Source: Actinomadura luzonensis (GTDB lineage Bacteria > Actinomycetota > Actinomycetes > Streptosporangiales > Streptosporangiaceae). Taken from it: a DNA stretch of 64,000 bases. Positions 44,942 through 53,080 of the stretch are shown piece after piece; position 1 is the stretch's first letter, and every line of letters starts with the position of its first letter. The position numbers and the translations under genes were made by a program. Location of the stretch: contig NZ_JAKRKC020000001.1 in the NCBI RefSeq assembly GCF_022664455.2, forward strand, positions 5,585,001 to 5,649,000. The letters are read 5' to 3'. The notes under the pieces are model-generated. The model saw nothing but the letters and a program-made list of their open reading frames with translations. It was not told the origin of the DNA and searched no databases.

Positions 44942-45268
44942 TCAGGCCGCGAGGATGATGAGGACGAGCGCGATGACGGCCACGGCCGCCACGCCGTAGC
45001 CGAACACGGCGGCCAGCGCGGGCGGGGGCAGCGGCGCCTGGGCGCGCAGGGCGCGCTGGATGTTGCGCCAGCGCGGGTAGGCCATGCCCGCCGCCAGGGC
45101 CGAGAGCGTGACGAGCACGACGGCCAGCGTGGTGCGGATCCACGGCACGAACACGTCGGCCGGCACCGCCGCCATGGCCACCCCGCCCGCGCTGAGCGCC
45201 AGCGCCGTGCTCAGCCAGGTGAGGAAGGTGCGTTCGTTGGCCAAGGTGAAACGCGGGTCGGGTTCCAT
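44942..45268 (-). CDS. YidH/DUF202-family membrane protein
   Basis: The 108-residue protein begins EPDPRFTLANERTFLTWLST, the typical DUF202 start, and has three hydrophobic segments (about 20-38, 45-65 and 85-107). The start at 45268 has TACCGT six bases upstream and no ribosome site, so it is probably leaderless; a start eight residues earlier is less likely. It is followed by the second, frameshifted DUF202 gene. Function of the family is not established. Confidence 0.8.
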   Translation of the reverse strand: MEPDPRFTLANERTFLTWLSTALALSAGGVAMAAVPADVFVPWIRTTLAVVLVTLSALAAGMAYPRWRNIQRALRAQAPLPPPALAAVFGYGVAAVAVIALVLIILAA

Positions 45269-45334
45269 GGGAAAACGGTAATTCGTCCACATTTCCCCTA
45301 GAGATGGCGGGATTGTCGTTCCCGGCGCCGCGCC

Positions 45335-45727
45335 TCAGTTCGTGCAGGCCTGCGTGACCTTCTCCAGGTAGGCCGCCGAGTCCTTGCCCACCTTCTGGGC
45401 CGCGTCCACGGCGTCGTTGACGTCCTTCACCGAGATGTTGCTCAGCGTGGTGGCCAGGTTGTCGGAGGCCTCCTTGAGCGTGGTGTTGGCGGCCTTGTCG
45501 GCGACGTCGTTGAGCTTGGCGGCGGCGTCGTCCAGCGCCTTGTCCATGGCCTGGGGATCGTCGGTGAGCTTGGTGATCTGCGCGCCCAGGTCCGTGACGA
45601 TCTTCGGCGCCTCCAGGCACGCCTGGGCCTTGTCGATGGTCTGGTTGACCTCGCCGCACCCGGCTGCTGCGAGGACGACGACGGAGAAGGCGGCAAGGGA
45701 CAGGAACCGGCTCTTGTGGAGTCGCAT
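45335..45727 (-). CDS. Small lipoprotein
   Basis: The 130-residue protein starts with a signal of the lipoprotein type, lipobox LAAAGC near residue 24. The rest is helical and repeats hydrophobic heptads (LTDDPQAMDKALDDAAAKLN, then NTTLKEASDNLATTLSNI), suggesting a coiled coil. Two further Cys (QACLE and the C-terminal QACTN) could form a disulfide. No family assignment is possible. ATG 45727 is preceded by a short divergent gap with the beta-lactamase promoter. Confidence 0.75.
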   Translation of the reverse strand: MRLHKSRFLSLAAFSVVVLAAAGCGEVNQTIDKAQACLEAPKIVTDLGAQITKLTDDPQAMDKALDDAAAKLNDVADKAANTTLKEASDNLATTLSNISVKDVNDAVDAAQKVGKDSAAYLEKVTQACTN

Positions 45728-45780
45728 ACCCCGACCCTACCCAAGCGCCCGCTCCCGTGGCGGAATCCGCGCGGCCTGCG

Positions 45781-45835
45781 GTGATATCAGAAATCTAATG
45801 CTTCAAGACCTGATATCGCTATTAGACATCACCTG
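45781..45835. promoter_or_regulatory. Divergent regulatory region between lipoprotein and beta-lactamase
   Basis: This A+T-richer patch has GTGATATCAG and CTGATATCGC, and an inverted pair TCTAAT/ATTAGA. The symmetry suggests an operator, but I do not recognise the regulator. It could control the beta-lactamase-PBP operon. Confidence 0.4.
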
Positions 45836-45888
45836 ATCCGGTCTGCTGTGCTTCTGCCCTCTGACGGACGACTGCAAGGAATGGTCAC

Positions 45889-46854
45889 ATGCGACACAAC
45901 CGCGCCCGCCACCTCGCGACCGCCCTGGCGGCCTGCCTCCTCGCTGGAGGCGCCCTGGGCACGGGAACGGGCACGGCCTCGGCCGCCACGACGACGGTCA
46001 CCGCCGTGCCCGCCGCCGTGCCCGCCGCTGCGCCCGCCGCCGTGCCCGCCGGCCAGGCTCTGGTGACGAAGGAGCTCCGCGCGCTGGAGGCGGCCTACAA
46101 GGGGCGGATCGGCGCGTACGCGATCGACACCGGCACCGGCCGGACGGTCGGCTACCGGGCGGGCGAGCGGTTCCCGCTGCTGTCCACGTTCAAGGCGATG
46201 GCCTGCGCCGCCGCGCTGCACAAGGCCCGCACAGCCGAGCCCGGCCTCATGGACAAGGTCGTCAAGTGGACCGAGGACGACCTGGTGGCCAACTCGCCGA
46301 CGACCGAGAAGCACGTCGCGGACGGCCTGACCGTCGCCCAGCTCTGCGAGGCGGCCATCACGCTCAGCGACAACACCGCGGGCAACATGATCCTGAAGCA
46401 GATCGGCGGACCGGCCGGCCTCACCCGCTACTTCCGCTCGCTGAAGGATCCGGTCTCCCGCCTGGACCGCTGGGAGACCGAGCTCAACGACTGGACGGCG
46501 AAGGACCGGCGCGACACCACCACGCCCGCCGCCATCTCCCGCGACCTGCGCCGGGTCACCGCCGGCGACGCGCTGACGGCCAAGGACCGCGAACGGCTCA
46601 CCGCCTGGCTGCTGGCCACGCGGACGGGCGACGAGCGCATCCGCGCCGGCCTGCCCAAGACCTGGACGATCGGCGACAAGACCGGCACCAACCCCGAGAT
46701 CGGCGGCGCCAACGACATCGCCGTCGTGTGGCCGGCCAAGGGCGCGGCGCCCGTCGTCCTGGCCGTCTACACCACCCGCTCGACCCCGTCCGTGGACAAC
46801 ACGGTGATCGCGAAGACCGCCACCGTCCTGGCCCGCGGGCTCGGCAAGCTCTGA
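45889..46854 (+). CDS. Class A beta-lactamase
   Basis: The 321-residue protein has a signal peptide (about 1-32, ending ASA) and a low-complexity Ala-Pro-Val spacer. The class A motifs are STFK (Ser99, Lys102), SDN (160-162), a Glu in WETELN (196) and KTG (264-266). All the residues needed for penicillin hydrolysis are present. TGA overlaps the ATG of the downstream PBP gene (TGATG), so the two are translationally coupled. The start at 45889 has AAGGAATGG-like sequence upstream. Resistance breadth cannot be inferred. Confidence 0.93.
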   Translation: MRHNRARHLATALAACLLAGGALGTGTGTASAATTTVTAVPAAVPAAAPAAVPAGQALVTKELRALEAAYKGRIGAYAIDTGTGRTVGYRAGERFPLLSTFKAMACAAALHKARTAEPGLMDKVVKWTEDDLVANSPTTEKHVADGLTVAQLCEAAITLSDNTAGNMILKQIGGPAGLTRYFRSLKDPVSRLDRWETELNDWTAKDRRDTTTPAAISRDLRRVTAGDALTAKDRERLTAWLLATRTGDERIRAGLPKTWTIGDKTGTNPEIGGANDIAVVWPAKGAAPVVLAVYTTRSTPSVDNTVIAKTATVLARGLGKL

Positions 46855-49064
46855 TGGCACGCCGGGGGACGAAGATCGTGCGGCTCGCCGCCGCGGGGGC
46901 GGCGGCGGGCGTGCTCGTGGCCGGGATCGCGGTCCCGGCCGTCGGGGGCGCCGGGTTCGGGCTGGTCGCGGCGGCCGGTGAGGTGGACCTCAAACCGGTC
47001 GACCTGGTGGAGCCGCCGCCGGCCGAGGTCACGATCGTGCAGGACGCCGAGGGCGGCGAGATCGCCCGCTTCTACGAGGAGTACCGCGAGGTGGTCGGCT
47101 TCGACGACATCGCGGAGGTCATGAAGACCGCGATCGTGGCCATCGAGGACTACCGCTTCTACCAGCACGGCGCGATCGACCTCGAGGGCACGCTGCGCGC
47201 GCTCGCCACGAACCTGCGGGCCGGCGAGGTCGCGCAGGGCGGTTCGAGCATCACCCAGCAGTACGTCAAGCAGGTGCTGCTGAACTCCGCCGGCACCGAC
47301 GAGGAGCGCGACGCCGCCCTGGAGGCCAGCTACGCGCGCAAGCTGAACGAGCTGCGCTACGCCATGGGCGTGGAGGAGAAGTACACCAAGGACCAGATCC
47401 TGGAGAAATATCTGAACATCGCCTACTTCGGGGCAGGCGCGTACGGGGTGGAGGCGGCGGCCCGGCGCTTCTTCGGCGTCCCGGCGGCCGAGCTGACCCT
47501 GCCGCAGGCCGCGACGCTGGCCGGCGCCGTCCAGGACCCGAACGCCACCGACCCCAACCTGGGCAAGGAGCACCGTCAGCGGCTGCTGCACCGCCGCGAC
47601 GTGGTGCTCGACCGGATGGCCGAGCTGGGGAAGATCACCCAGGCGGCGGCCGGCCAGGCCAAGAAGGCCAAGCTCGGCTACAAGGGCACGAAGCTGCCCG
47701 GCGGCTGCGAATCCAGCAAGTACCCCTACTTCTGCCTCTATGTCCGGCACGAGATCCTCGGCAACCCGGACTTCGGCCGCACCGCGAAGGAACGCCTGGC
47801 CACCCTCAACCGCGGCGGCCTGACGATCAGGACCACCCTGGACCCCGCCAGGCAGGCCGCCGCCGACCGCGCGATCCGCAGGTACGTCCACGCCTCCGAC
47901 CACCCGGTCGCCGCCGAGGCCCTGGTCCGGCCGGGCACCGGCGCGATCCAGGCGATGGCGGCCAGCCGCCCGTACGGCAACGGCGAGGAGCGCGGCGAGA
48001 TCTCCTACAACCTGGTCGCGGACGCCGCGCACGGTGGCGGCATCGGCTTCCAGGCGGGGTCCACGTTCAAGACGTTCACCCTGATCAGCGCTTTCAAGCA
48101 GGGCATGAAGGTGGACGACGGGTTCACGGTGAGCGCGGGCTACCGGGCGCCGGGCTACTCGACGTTCAAGAACTGCGCGGGCGAGAACATCGGCGACCCC
48201 ACCCACACGGTCACCAACGACGAGGGCTCCCCCGGATGGAAGACCCTCCGGACGGGGACGTGGGGGTCGGTCAACACGTTCTTCATGGAGCTGGAGCGGC
48301 GGGTCGGCCTCTGCGAGACCGTGACCACGGCCAAGTCGCTCGGCATCAGGCGGGCCGACGGCCGCAAGCTGCGGGAGTACGAGACGTTCACGCTCGGCAT
48401 CAACGAGATGGACCCGGTCACCGTGGCCGCCGCCTACGCGGCGATCGCGGCGCGCGGCTCCTACTGCGCGCCGATGGCGATCACCCGCATCACCGACCGC
48501 GACGGCGACACCACCCGGTACCGCCCCAAGTGCCGCCAGGCCCTCGAACCGGCCGTCGCGGACGCCACGGCGGACGTGCTGTCCGGCGTGTTCACCCGGG
48601 GCACCATGCGCGACGTCGGCGGCATCGGCCGGGACGCGGCCGGCAAGACCGGCACCACCGACGACTACGCGACCGCCTGGTTCGCCGGGTTCACCCCGGA
48701 CCTGGCGGCGGCCGTCAGCATCGGCGACCCTCGGGGGTCGCAACGGCACAAGCTGGTCGGGGTGACGATCGGCGGGCGGTACTACGGGGTCGTGGCGGGG
48801 GCCAGCCTGCCGGGGCCCATCTGGAAGGACACGATGATCGGGGCGCTGAAGGGCGTGCCGGCGTCGTCCTTCACCCCGATCGACCCGTCCCGCTTCGGCG
48901 GCTGCACCACCCACTGCCGCCCCACCCCCACCGACTCCCAGACCCCGCGACCGGACCCCGAGCCAGGCGACAACGGCCGGCCCACAGGACTGGACGACAC
49001 CCCTGACCCGGGCCCGGACACCGCCGGCACCACGGGCTCCGAGGGCGCTCCGGACGGACGCTAG
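46854..49064 (+). CDS. Class A penicillin-binding protein (GT51 plus transpeptidase)
   Basis: The 736-residue protein has an N-terminal helix, a GT51 domain with Glu98 in AIEDYRFYQHG and GGSSITQQYVKQ, and a transpeptidase with SxxK at 403-406 (STFK), SVN at 472-474 and KTG at 598-600. It polymerises and cross-links peptidoglycan. A disordered tail (about 680-736) rich in Pro, Asp, Thr and Gly ends it. It begins on the stop codon of the beta-lactamase (TGATG). Pairing a PBP and a beta-lactamase in one operon suggests coordinated response to beta-lactams. Confidence 0.93.
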   Translation: MARRGTKIVRLAAAGAAAGVLVAGIAVPAVGGAGFGLVAAAGEVDLKPVDLVEPPPAEVTIVQDAEGGEIARFYEEYREVVGFDDIAEVMKTAIVAIEDYRFYQHGAIDLEGTLRALATNLRAGEVAQGGSSITQQYVKQVLLNSAGTDEERDAALEASYARKLNELRYAMGVEEKYTKDQILEKYLNIAYFGAGAYGVEAAARRFFGVPAAELTLPQAATLAGAVQDPNATDPNLGKEHRQRLLHRRDVVLDRMAELGKITQAAAGQAKKAKLGYKGTKLPGGCESSKYPYFCLYVRHEILGNPDFGRTAKERLATLNRGGLTIRTTLDPARQAAADRAIRRYVHASDHPVAAEALVRPGTGAIQAMAASRPYGNGEERGEISYNLVADAAHGGGIGFQAGSTFKTFTLISAFKQGMKVDDGFTVSAGYRAPGYSTFKNCAGENIGDPTHTVTNDEGSPGWKTLRTGTWGSVNTFFMELERRVGLCETVTTAKSLGIRRADGRKLREYETFTLGINEMDPVTVAAAYAAIAARGSYCAPMAITRITDRDGDTTRYRPKCRQALEPAVADATADVLSGVFTRGTMRDVGGIGRDAAGKTGTTDDYATAWFAGFTPDLAAAVSIGDPRGSQRHKLVGVTIGGRYYGVVAGASLPGPIWKDTMIGALKGVPASSFTPIDPSRFGGCTTHCRPTPTDSQTPRPDPEPGDNGRPTGLDDTPDPGPDTAGTTGSEGAPDGR

Positions 49065-49542
49065 ACGCACCGATCCGGGCAGCGGACGGCCCGAACCGAC
49101 CGTCCACTGCCCGACCGTCCACTGCCCGGACGCCCCCTGTCGGACGCCCCCTGCCGGACGCCCCAGGACCAGGCGTGACGCCCGAGCCGCCCGCAAGGCC
49201 CGAGCCGCCCGCAGGACCCGAACCGACCGCAGGACCCGAACCGACCGCAGGACCCGAACCGACCGCAGGACCCGAACCGACCGCGGGGCCCGGGCCGACC
49301 ATGACAGCCCCTCAGCCCGACGACGACCGGCCCTCTTCCCACGACTGCGCCCGACCGGCGTCCCCGGGCCGTGCCCGACATCGGCCCGTCCCCCGTCCCC
49401 CCGGCCTCGGCTCTTGAGCCCGGTCGCCCTCGGGCCGCGCCCCCGCCCCGGGGGACCGGTCCGCGAGGGGGCGGCCACCGGCTCGGTGAGCAGGCGAAAC
49501 ACCCTGCCGAGAGCCCCGCCCCCGGGTATTAGGATGATTCAT
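49065..49542. repeat. Non-coding gap with an 18-bp minisatellite
   Basis: No gene is supported in these 478 bases. Four near-identical copies of GGACCCGAACCGACCGCA run from 49214 to 49285, with degenerate copies on each side (about 49178-49303), and shorter repeats (CCGACCGTCCACTGCC, GGACGCCCCCTG) precede them. A + frame would code EPTAGP repeats, but there is no ribosome site or family. The unit could be an expanded remnant of the PBP tail-like sequence. A TAGGAT box near 49530 serves the next gene. Confidence 0.7.
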
Positions 49543-49800
49543 ATGGCTATGTGCGAGCATCTTTCCAAGGCTGAAGACCCGGCGGCGCGCACCCCCGAGG
49601 GTTGTGAGGAGTGCCTGGCGACGGGCGGCCGCTGGGTGCACCTGCGGCGTTGCCTGGAGTGCGGCCACATCGGCTGCTGCGACTCCTCGCCCAGCAAGCA
49701 CGCCACCGCCCACTACCACTCGACCTCCCACCCGGTGGTCCAGTCGTACGAGCGGGGCGAGGACTGGCGGTGGTGCTACGTGGACAACCAGATGGGGTGA
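49543..49800 (+). CDS. UBP-type zinc-finger protein
   Basis: The 85-residue protein has a UBP zinc finger: CEHL near the N-terminus, CEECLATGGRWVHLRRCLECGHIGCCD, and HATAHYHSTSHPVV supplying the later zinc ligands. Bacterial stand-alone versions are common in actinobacteria and are sometimes fused to Na+/H+ antiporters, so convergent placement next to one is notable. The start at 49543 has TAGGAT seven bases upstream and no ribosome site. In eukaryotes such fingers bind ubiquitin C-termini; a bacterial ligand is unknown. Confidence 0.85.
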   Translation: MAMCEHLSKAEDPAARTPEGCEECLATGGRWVHLRRCLECGHIGCCDSSPSKHATAHYHSTSHPVVQSYERGEDWRWCYVDNQMG

Positions 49801-49818
49801 CGAGAGGGAGGGGCCGGG

Positions 49819-51402
49819 TCAGCGTTCGAGGATGGCCTCCTCGAAGTCGAGCTGGGCCATCACCTCGCGCAGCACCTCGTCGTCCAGCCGCCGCTCGTCG
49901 CGCAGGCGCACGAAGACCTGCCGCTCGGCCTGGAGCATCTCGCGCCGCAGGCGCCGGTAGAGGTTGCTCGGCGTCTCGGCGCCGCCCTGCCCGGTGCCGC
50001 CGCCGAGCCGCTCCCAGGCGCTGAGCGAGCGCCGCCACGACTTCTCCCTGAGCTGGTCGATGACCTGTTTCTGGATCTCGTCGGGCTCGTTGTCCTGCTC
50101 GGCCACCAGCCGCTCCAGCTCGGCGAGGCCGGCTTCCAGCGCCGCCTGCTGGGCGGCCGCCTCGGCCAGGCGGTCCTCGTACTGCTCCTGGTCGCTGGAG
50201 ACCCCCAGCCGCCGGATCAGCGCGGGGAACGTGGTGCCCTGGACGAGCAGCGTGCCGATCACGGTGGTGAACGTCAGGAACAGCAGCATGGCCCGGTCGC
50301 GCGGCGGCACGCCGGGCGGGAGGGCGAAGGCCGCCGCCAGCGACACGACGCCGCGCATGCCCGCCCATCCCAGGATGACGCTCTGCTGCCGGGTGGGCGC
50401 GCGCGAGCCCCGGCGGCTGAGGAGCTTGATGACGGACGTGGCGGTGAACACCCACACGAACCGAGTGAGAATGGTCACGCCCAGCACCGCGGCGGCGTAG
50501 CCGGCCACCTGCCAGGCGCTGTAGCCGGAGATGCCGCGGATCACGGTGACGAGCTGGAGCCCGATCAGCGCGAACACGATCGTCTCCAGGAAGAAGTCGG
50601 TGACCTTCCACACCGCGTCGGACACCAGCCGGGTGCCGAACCCGCGCAGGTGCATGCGGTAGCCGAGGTAGAGGCCGACGATGACCACCGCGATCACGCC
50701 GGAGGCGTGCACGGTCTCGGCCGCGAGGTAGGCGGCGAACGGGATGAGCAGCATGAGCGTGTTCTCGACCAGCGAGTCGCGGGTCAGCGTGAACAACCAC
50801 GCGAACGCGACCGCGAGCGCCAGCCCGATCGCCACGCCGCCGGCCGTCGCCGTCAGGAACTGCCACCCGCTGTGCATCAGGTCGATGGTGCCGCCGGTGA
50901 GCGCGCCGATCGCCACCCGGTAGAGCGTCAGCGCGGTGGCGTCGTTGAACAGGCTCTCGCCGATGAGGATGGTCAGCGCCTGGCGCGGCAGCCCGAGCCG
51001 CCGGCCGACCGCGACGGCGGCCACCGCGTCGGGCGGCGCGATGATGGCGCCCAGCGCGAACGCCAGCGGCATCGGCAGCGCCGGCAGCATCAGGTGCACG
51101 ACGAACCCGACCACGACCGCGGTGAACAGCACCAGCCCGATCGACAGCAGCGCCACGGCCCGCTTGACGTCGCGCAGGCGCAGGTAGGAGCTGTCGAGCG
51201 CGGCGGAGTAGAGCAGCGGCGGCAGGAACACGTACAGGACCAGCTCGGGGTCGAGCGGCACCGCGGGCACCAGCGGCGACACCAGCAGCCCGGCCGCGAC
51301 CAGCAGCAGCGGCGCGGGCCAGCCCTTGCGTCTGGCCACGGCGGCGACCGCGATCGCGCCGCCCGCCACCAGCAGCAGCTGCAGGCCCAGGATGGGACTC
51401 AC
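49819..51402 (-). CDS. Na+/H+ antiporter, CPA1 (NhaP) type
   Basis: The 527-residue protein has about twelve helices with the CPA1 motifs YVFLPPLLYSAALDSS, GAIIAPPDAVAAVAV, IGESLFNDATALTLY with the ion-binding Asn-Asp, and GWAGMRGVVSLAAA. A charged cytoplasmic tail of about 130 residues follows (LAELERLVAEQDNEPDEIQKQ). It exchanges Na+ or K+ for protons. GTG 51402 has GGAGGAG seven bases upstream. The stop is 18 bases from the UBP zinc-finger gene's. Confidence 0.92.
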   Translation of the reverse strand: MSPILGLQLLLVAGGAIAVAAVARRKGWPAPLLLVAAGLLVSPLVPAVPLDPELVLYVFLPPLLYSAALDSSYLRLRDVKRAVALLSIGLVLFTAVVVGFVVHLMLPALPMPLAFALGAIIAPPDAVAAVAVGRRLGLPRQALTILIGESLFNDATALTLYRVAIGALTGGTIDLMHSGWQFLTATAGGVAIGLALAVAFAWLFTLTRDSLVENTLMLLIPFAAYLAAETVHASGVIAVVIVGLYLGYRMHLRGFGTRLVSDAVWKVTDFFLETIVFALIGLQLVTVIRGISGYSAWQVAGYAAAVLGVTILTRFVWVFTATSVIKLLSRRGSRAPTRQQSVILGWAGMRGVVSLAAAFALPPGVPPRDRAMLLFLTFTTVIGTLLVQGTTFPALIRRLGVSSDQEQYEDRLAEAAAQQAALEAGLAELERLVAEQDNEPDEIQKQVIDQLREKSWRRSLSAWERLGGGTGQGGAETPSNLYRRLRREMLQAERQVFVRLRDERRLDDEVLREVMAQLDFEEAILER

Positions 51403-51510
51403 CGGCGCTCCTCCCCGACTCGGCCCGGCGAGCCGCCGGTCACCCGGCCGGCCGCCGCCCGATCAACTCGCCGAGAGGAGCGTACCCGGCCCGCCGAGGC
51501 GGGCCGGCCG

Positions 51511-52818
51511 TCACCACTCCCTGCGGTCGCTCCGCTCGTGGTAGTCGGGCTGCTCGGGACGCAGGCGCTCGCCCGTGGAGAACATGGGGTCCCCGACGTA
51601 CGGGCGGGACATGCCCTGGTCGGGCTGCTGCGGCGGGTACTGCTCCTGGCGGCCGAGCGCGAGCAGCGGGTCGACCGGGTTGGGCGGCTGCTGGGGCTGG
51701 GACGACTGGGGCTGGGACGCGGGCTGCTGGTAGGCGCCGTAGTCGTCGCGGTGGTCGCCCCGATAGTCGTCCCGGTAGTCGTCCCGGTAGTCGTCACGGT
51801 AGTCGGCGGGCGCGGCCTGCTGGGGTGCGGTGCGGCGGCGGCCGGCGCCCGGGATGCCGTGCATGGGCGTGCCGAGGCCCGCCCCGCCGCCGTCGGCGGC
51901 CTGGCCCTGCGGCTGAGGCGGCTGGGACGGCTGCTGCGGCGCGTAGGAGTCCTGGCGGCGGTAGGGGTCGGACGGGTACGCGTCCGCCGGGTAGGCCGGC
52001 GCGGGCGGGGCGGCGTACCGGTCGGCGGCCTGGGAGGGGAAGCCGAGCGGATCGGTGGCGAGCGGCGACTGGCGGCGCTGGTCGGCGCCGGGCATCTGGT
52101 AGACGGGCTCGTCGGCGTACTGGTGGTCGGCGTACTGGTGGTCGACGTACTGGGGGCCGGTGAAGCGGTCGGGCTGCGGCGGCTGGTACGGCTGCGCGGG
52201 CTCGGGCGTGTACTGCGGGCCGCTGAACGGGTCGCCCGCGTAGTGCTGGGGGCCGCTGACCGGGTCGCCGGTGTACTGGGGACCGCTGAACGGGTCGCCG
52301 GTGTAGCGGGGCTGGGGGCCGGTGCTGTCGACGTACTGGGGGCCGGTGAAGGGCGTCCGCTCGCCGTAGGCGGGGCTCGGCTCCCTCGGGGCCGTGGTCT
52401 CGCCGAACCCGGCGACCAGTTTGTCCTGCGGTGCGGGGCCCCGGGCCACGAGGACGTCGTTCGGGGACAGGGCCGCCGTGGGCCGCTCGTCGAGCGGCTG
52501 GGCCGGCGGCTGCTGGTGGAGGGGCTGCGGGCGCTGGTACTGCCCGGTGCCGGGCATGATCTCGATGCCCGGGTCGTGCGCGGGGACGGCGGGCTGCTCG
52601 CCCGTGGCCTCCGCGAACCCCTCGTCGAGGGTGTCGAGCAGGCGGCCGACGTCCTCCATCGGCATGCGGAAGCTCGCTGTGCACATCTCCCCACGCCACA
52701 GGCTGAGCACCAAGGTGCCCTCGTGCCACGTGACCCGGAGGCACCGCTCCTGACCTCGTGCATCGAAGAAGACTTCGCCGAACGACGGCAACGGGACAAC
52801 TTCCGACATGGCAGACAT
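51511..52818 (-). CDS. Actinobacterial protein with a small folded N-terminus and a long disordered repeat-rich tail
   Basis: The first ~85 of 435 residues look folded (PLPSFGEVFFDARGQERCLRV, then LSLWRGEMCTASFRM, DVGRLLDTLDEGFAEA). The rest is Pro, Gln, Tyr, Asp-rich with repeated FTGPQY/SGPQY motifs, HQYAD pairs and DYRDDYRDD steps. Such tails occur in actinobacterial scaffold or phase-separating proteins. I do not recognise the N-terminal family. ATG 52818 or 52809 could be the start; neither has a ribosome site. The gene upstream (dinG-like) is divergent. Confidence 0.7.
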   Translation of the reverse strand: MSAMSEVVPLPSFGEVFFDARGQERCLRVTWHEGTLVLSLWRGEMCTASFRMPMEDVGRLLDTLDEGFAEATGEQPAVPAHDPGIEIMPGTGQYQRPQPLHQQPPAQPLDERPTAALSPNDVLVARGPAPQDKLVAGFGETTAPREPSPAYGERTPFTGPQYVDSTGPQPRYTGDPFSGPQYTGDPVSGPQHYAGDPFSGPQYTPEPAQPYQPPQPDRFTGPQYVDHQYADHQYADEPVYQMPGADQRRQSPLATDPLGFPSQAADRYAAPPAPAYPADAYPSDPYRRQDSYAPQQPSQPPQPQGQAADGGGAGLGTPMHGIPGAGRRRTAPQQAAPADYRDDYRDDYRDDYRGDHRDDYGAYQQPASQPQSSQPQQPPNPVDPLLALGRQEQYPPQQPDQGMSRPYVGDPMFSTGERLRPEQPDYHERSDRREW

Positions 52819-53080
52819 ACTGCTTTAACCAGCCTTTATTCGTCCACTCGACCCCGGAAAACCCTACAGAATCGGCCTTCCCATACACACCATAGGCCCC
52901 TGAGTCAACCACTGGAGATCGTGTCCGACCAGTTGGGGTCCCGATCGCCCAGTGTGCCACGCGTGCCGCCGAAAGCGTTCGGGAATGCCGGGATGCGTCT
53001 GGCCGGTCACACCCCGTTCGGCCCGCGTCCGGCCCCGGTTCGGCACGGCGACCCGGCAAATGCGGGTAGCGTTTAGTGCC
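52819..53080. other. Divergent promoter region without a gene
   Basis: This 262-base gap lies between the disordered protein gene and the DinG-like gene. TAGCGT (53067-53072) lies eight bases before the GTG of the helicase and could be a leaderless -10 box. I see no RNA structure. Confidence 0.4.

Noticed and set aside
49175..49417. Possible small gene with EPTAGP repeats
   Set aside because: No ribosome site or leaderless box, no recognised family, and the repeats are better explained as a minisatellite.
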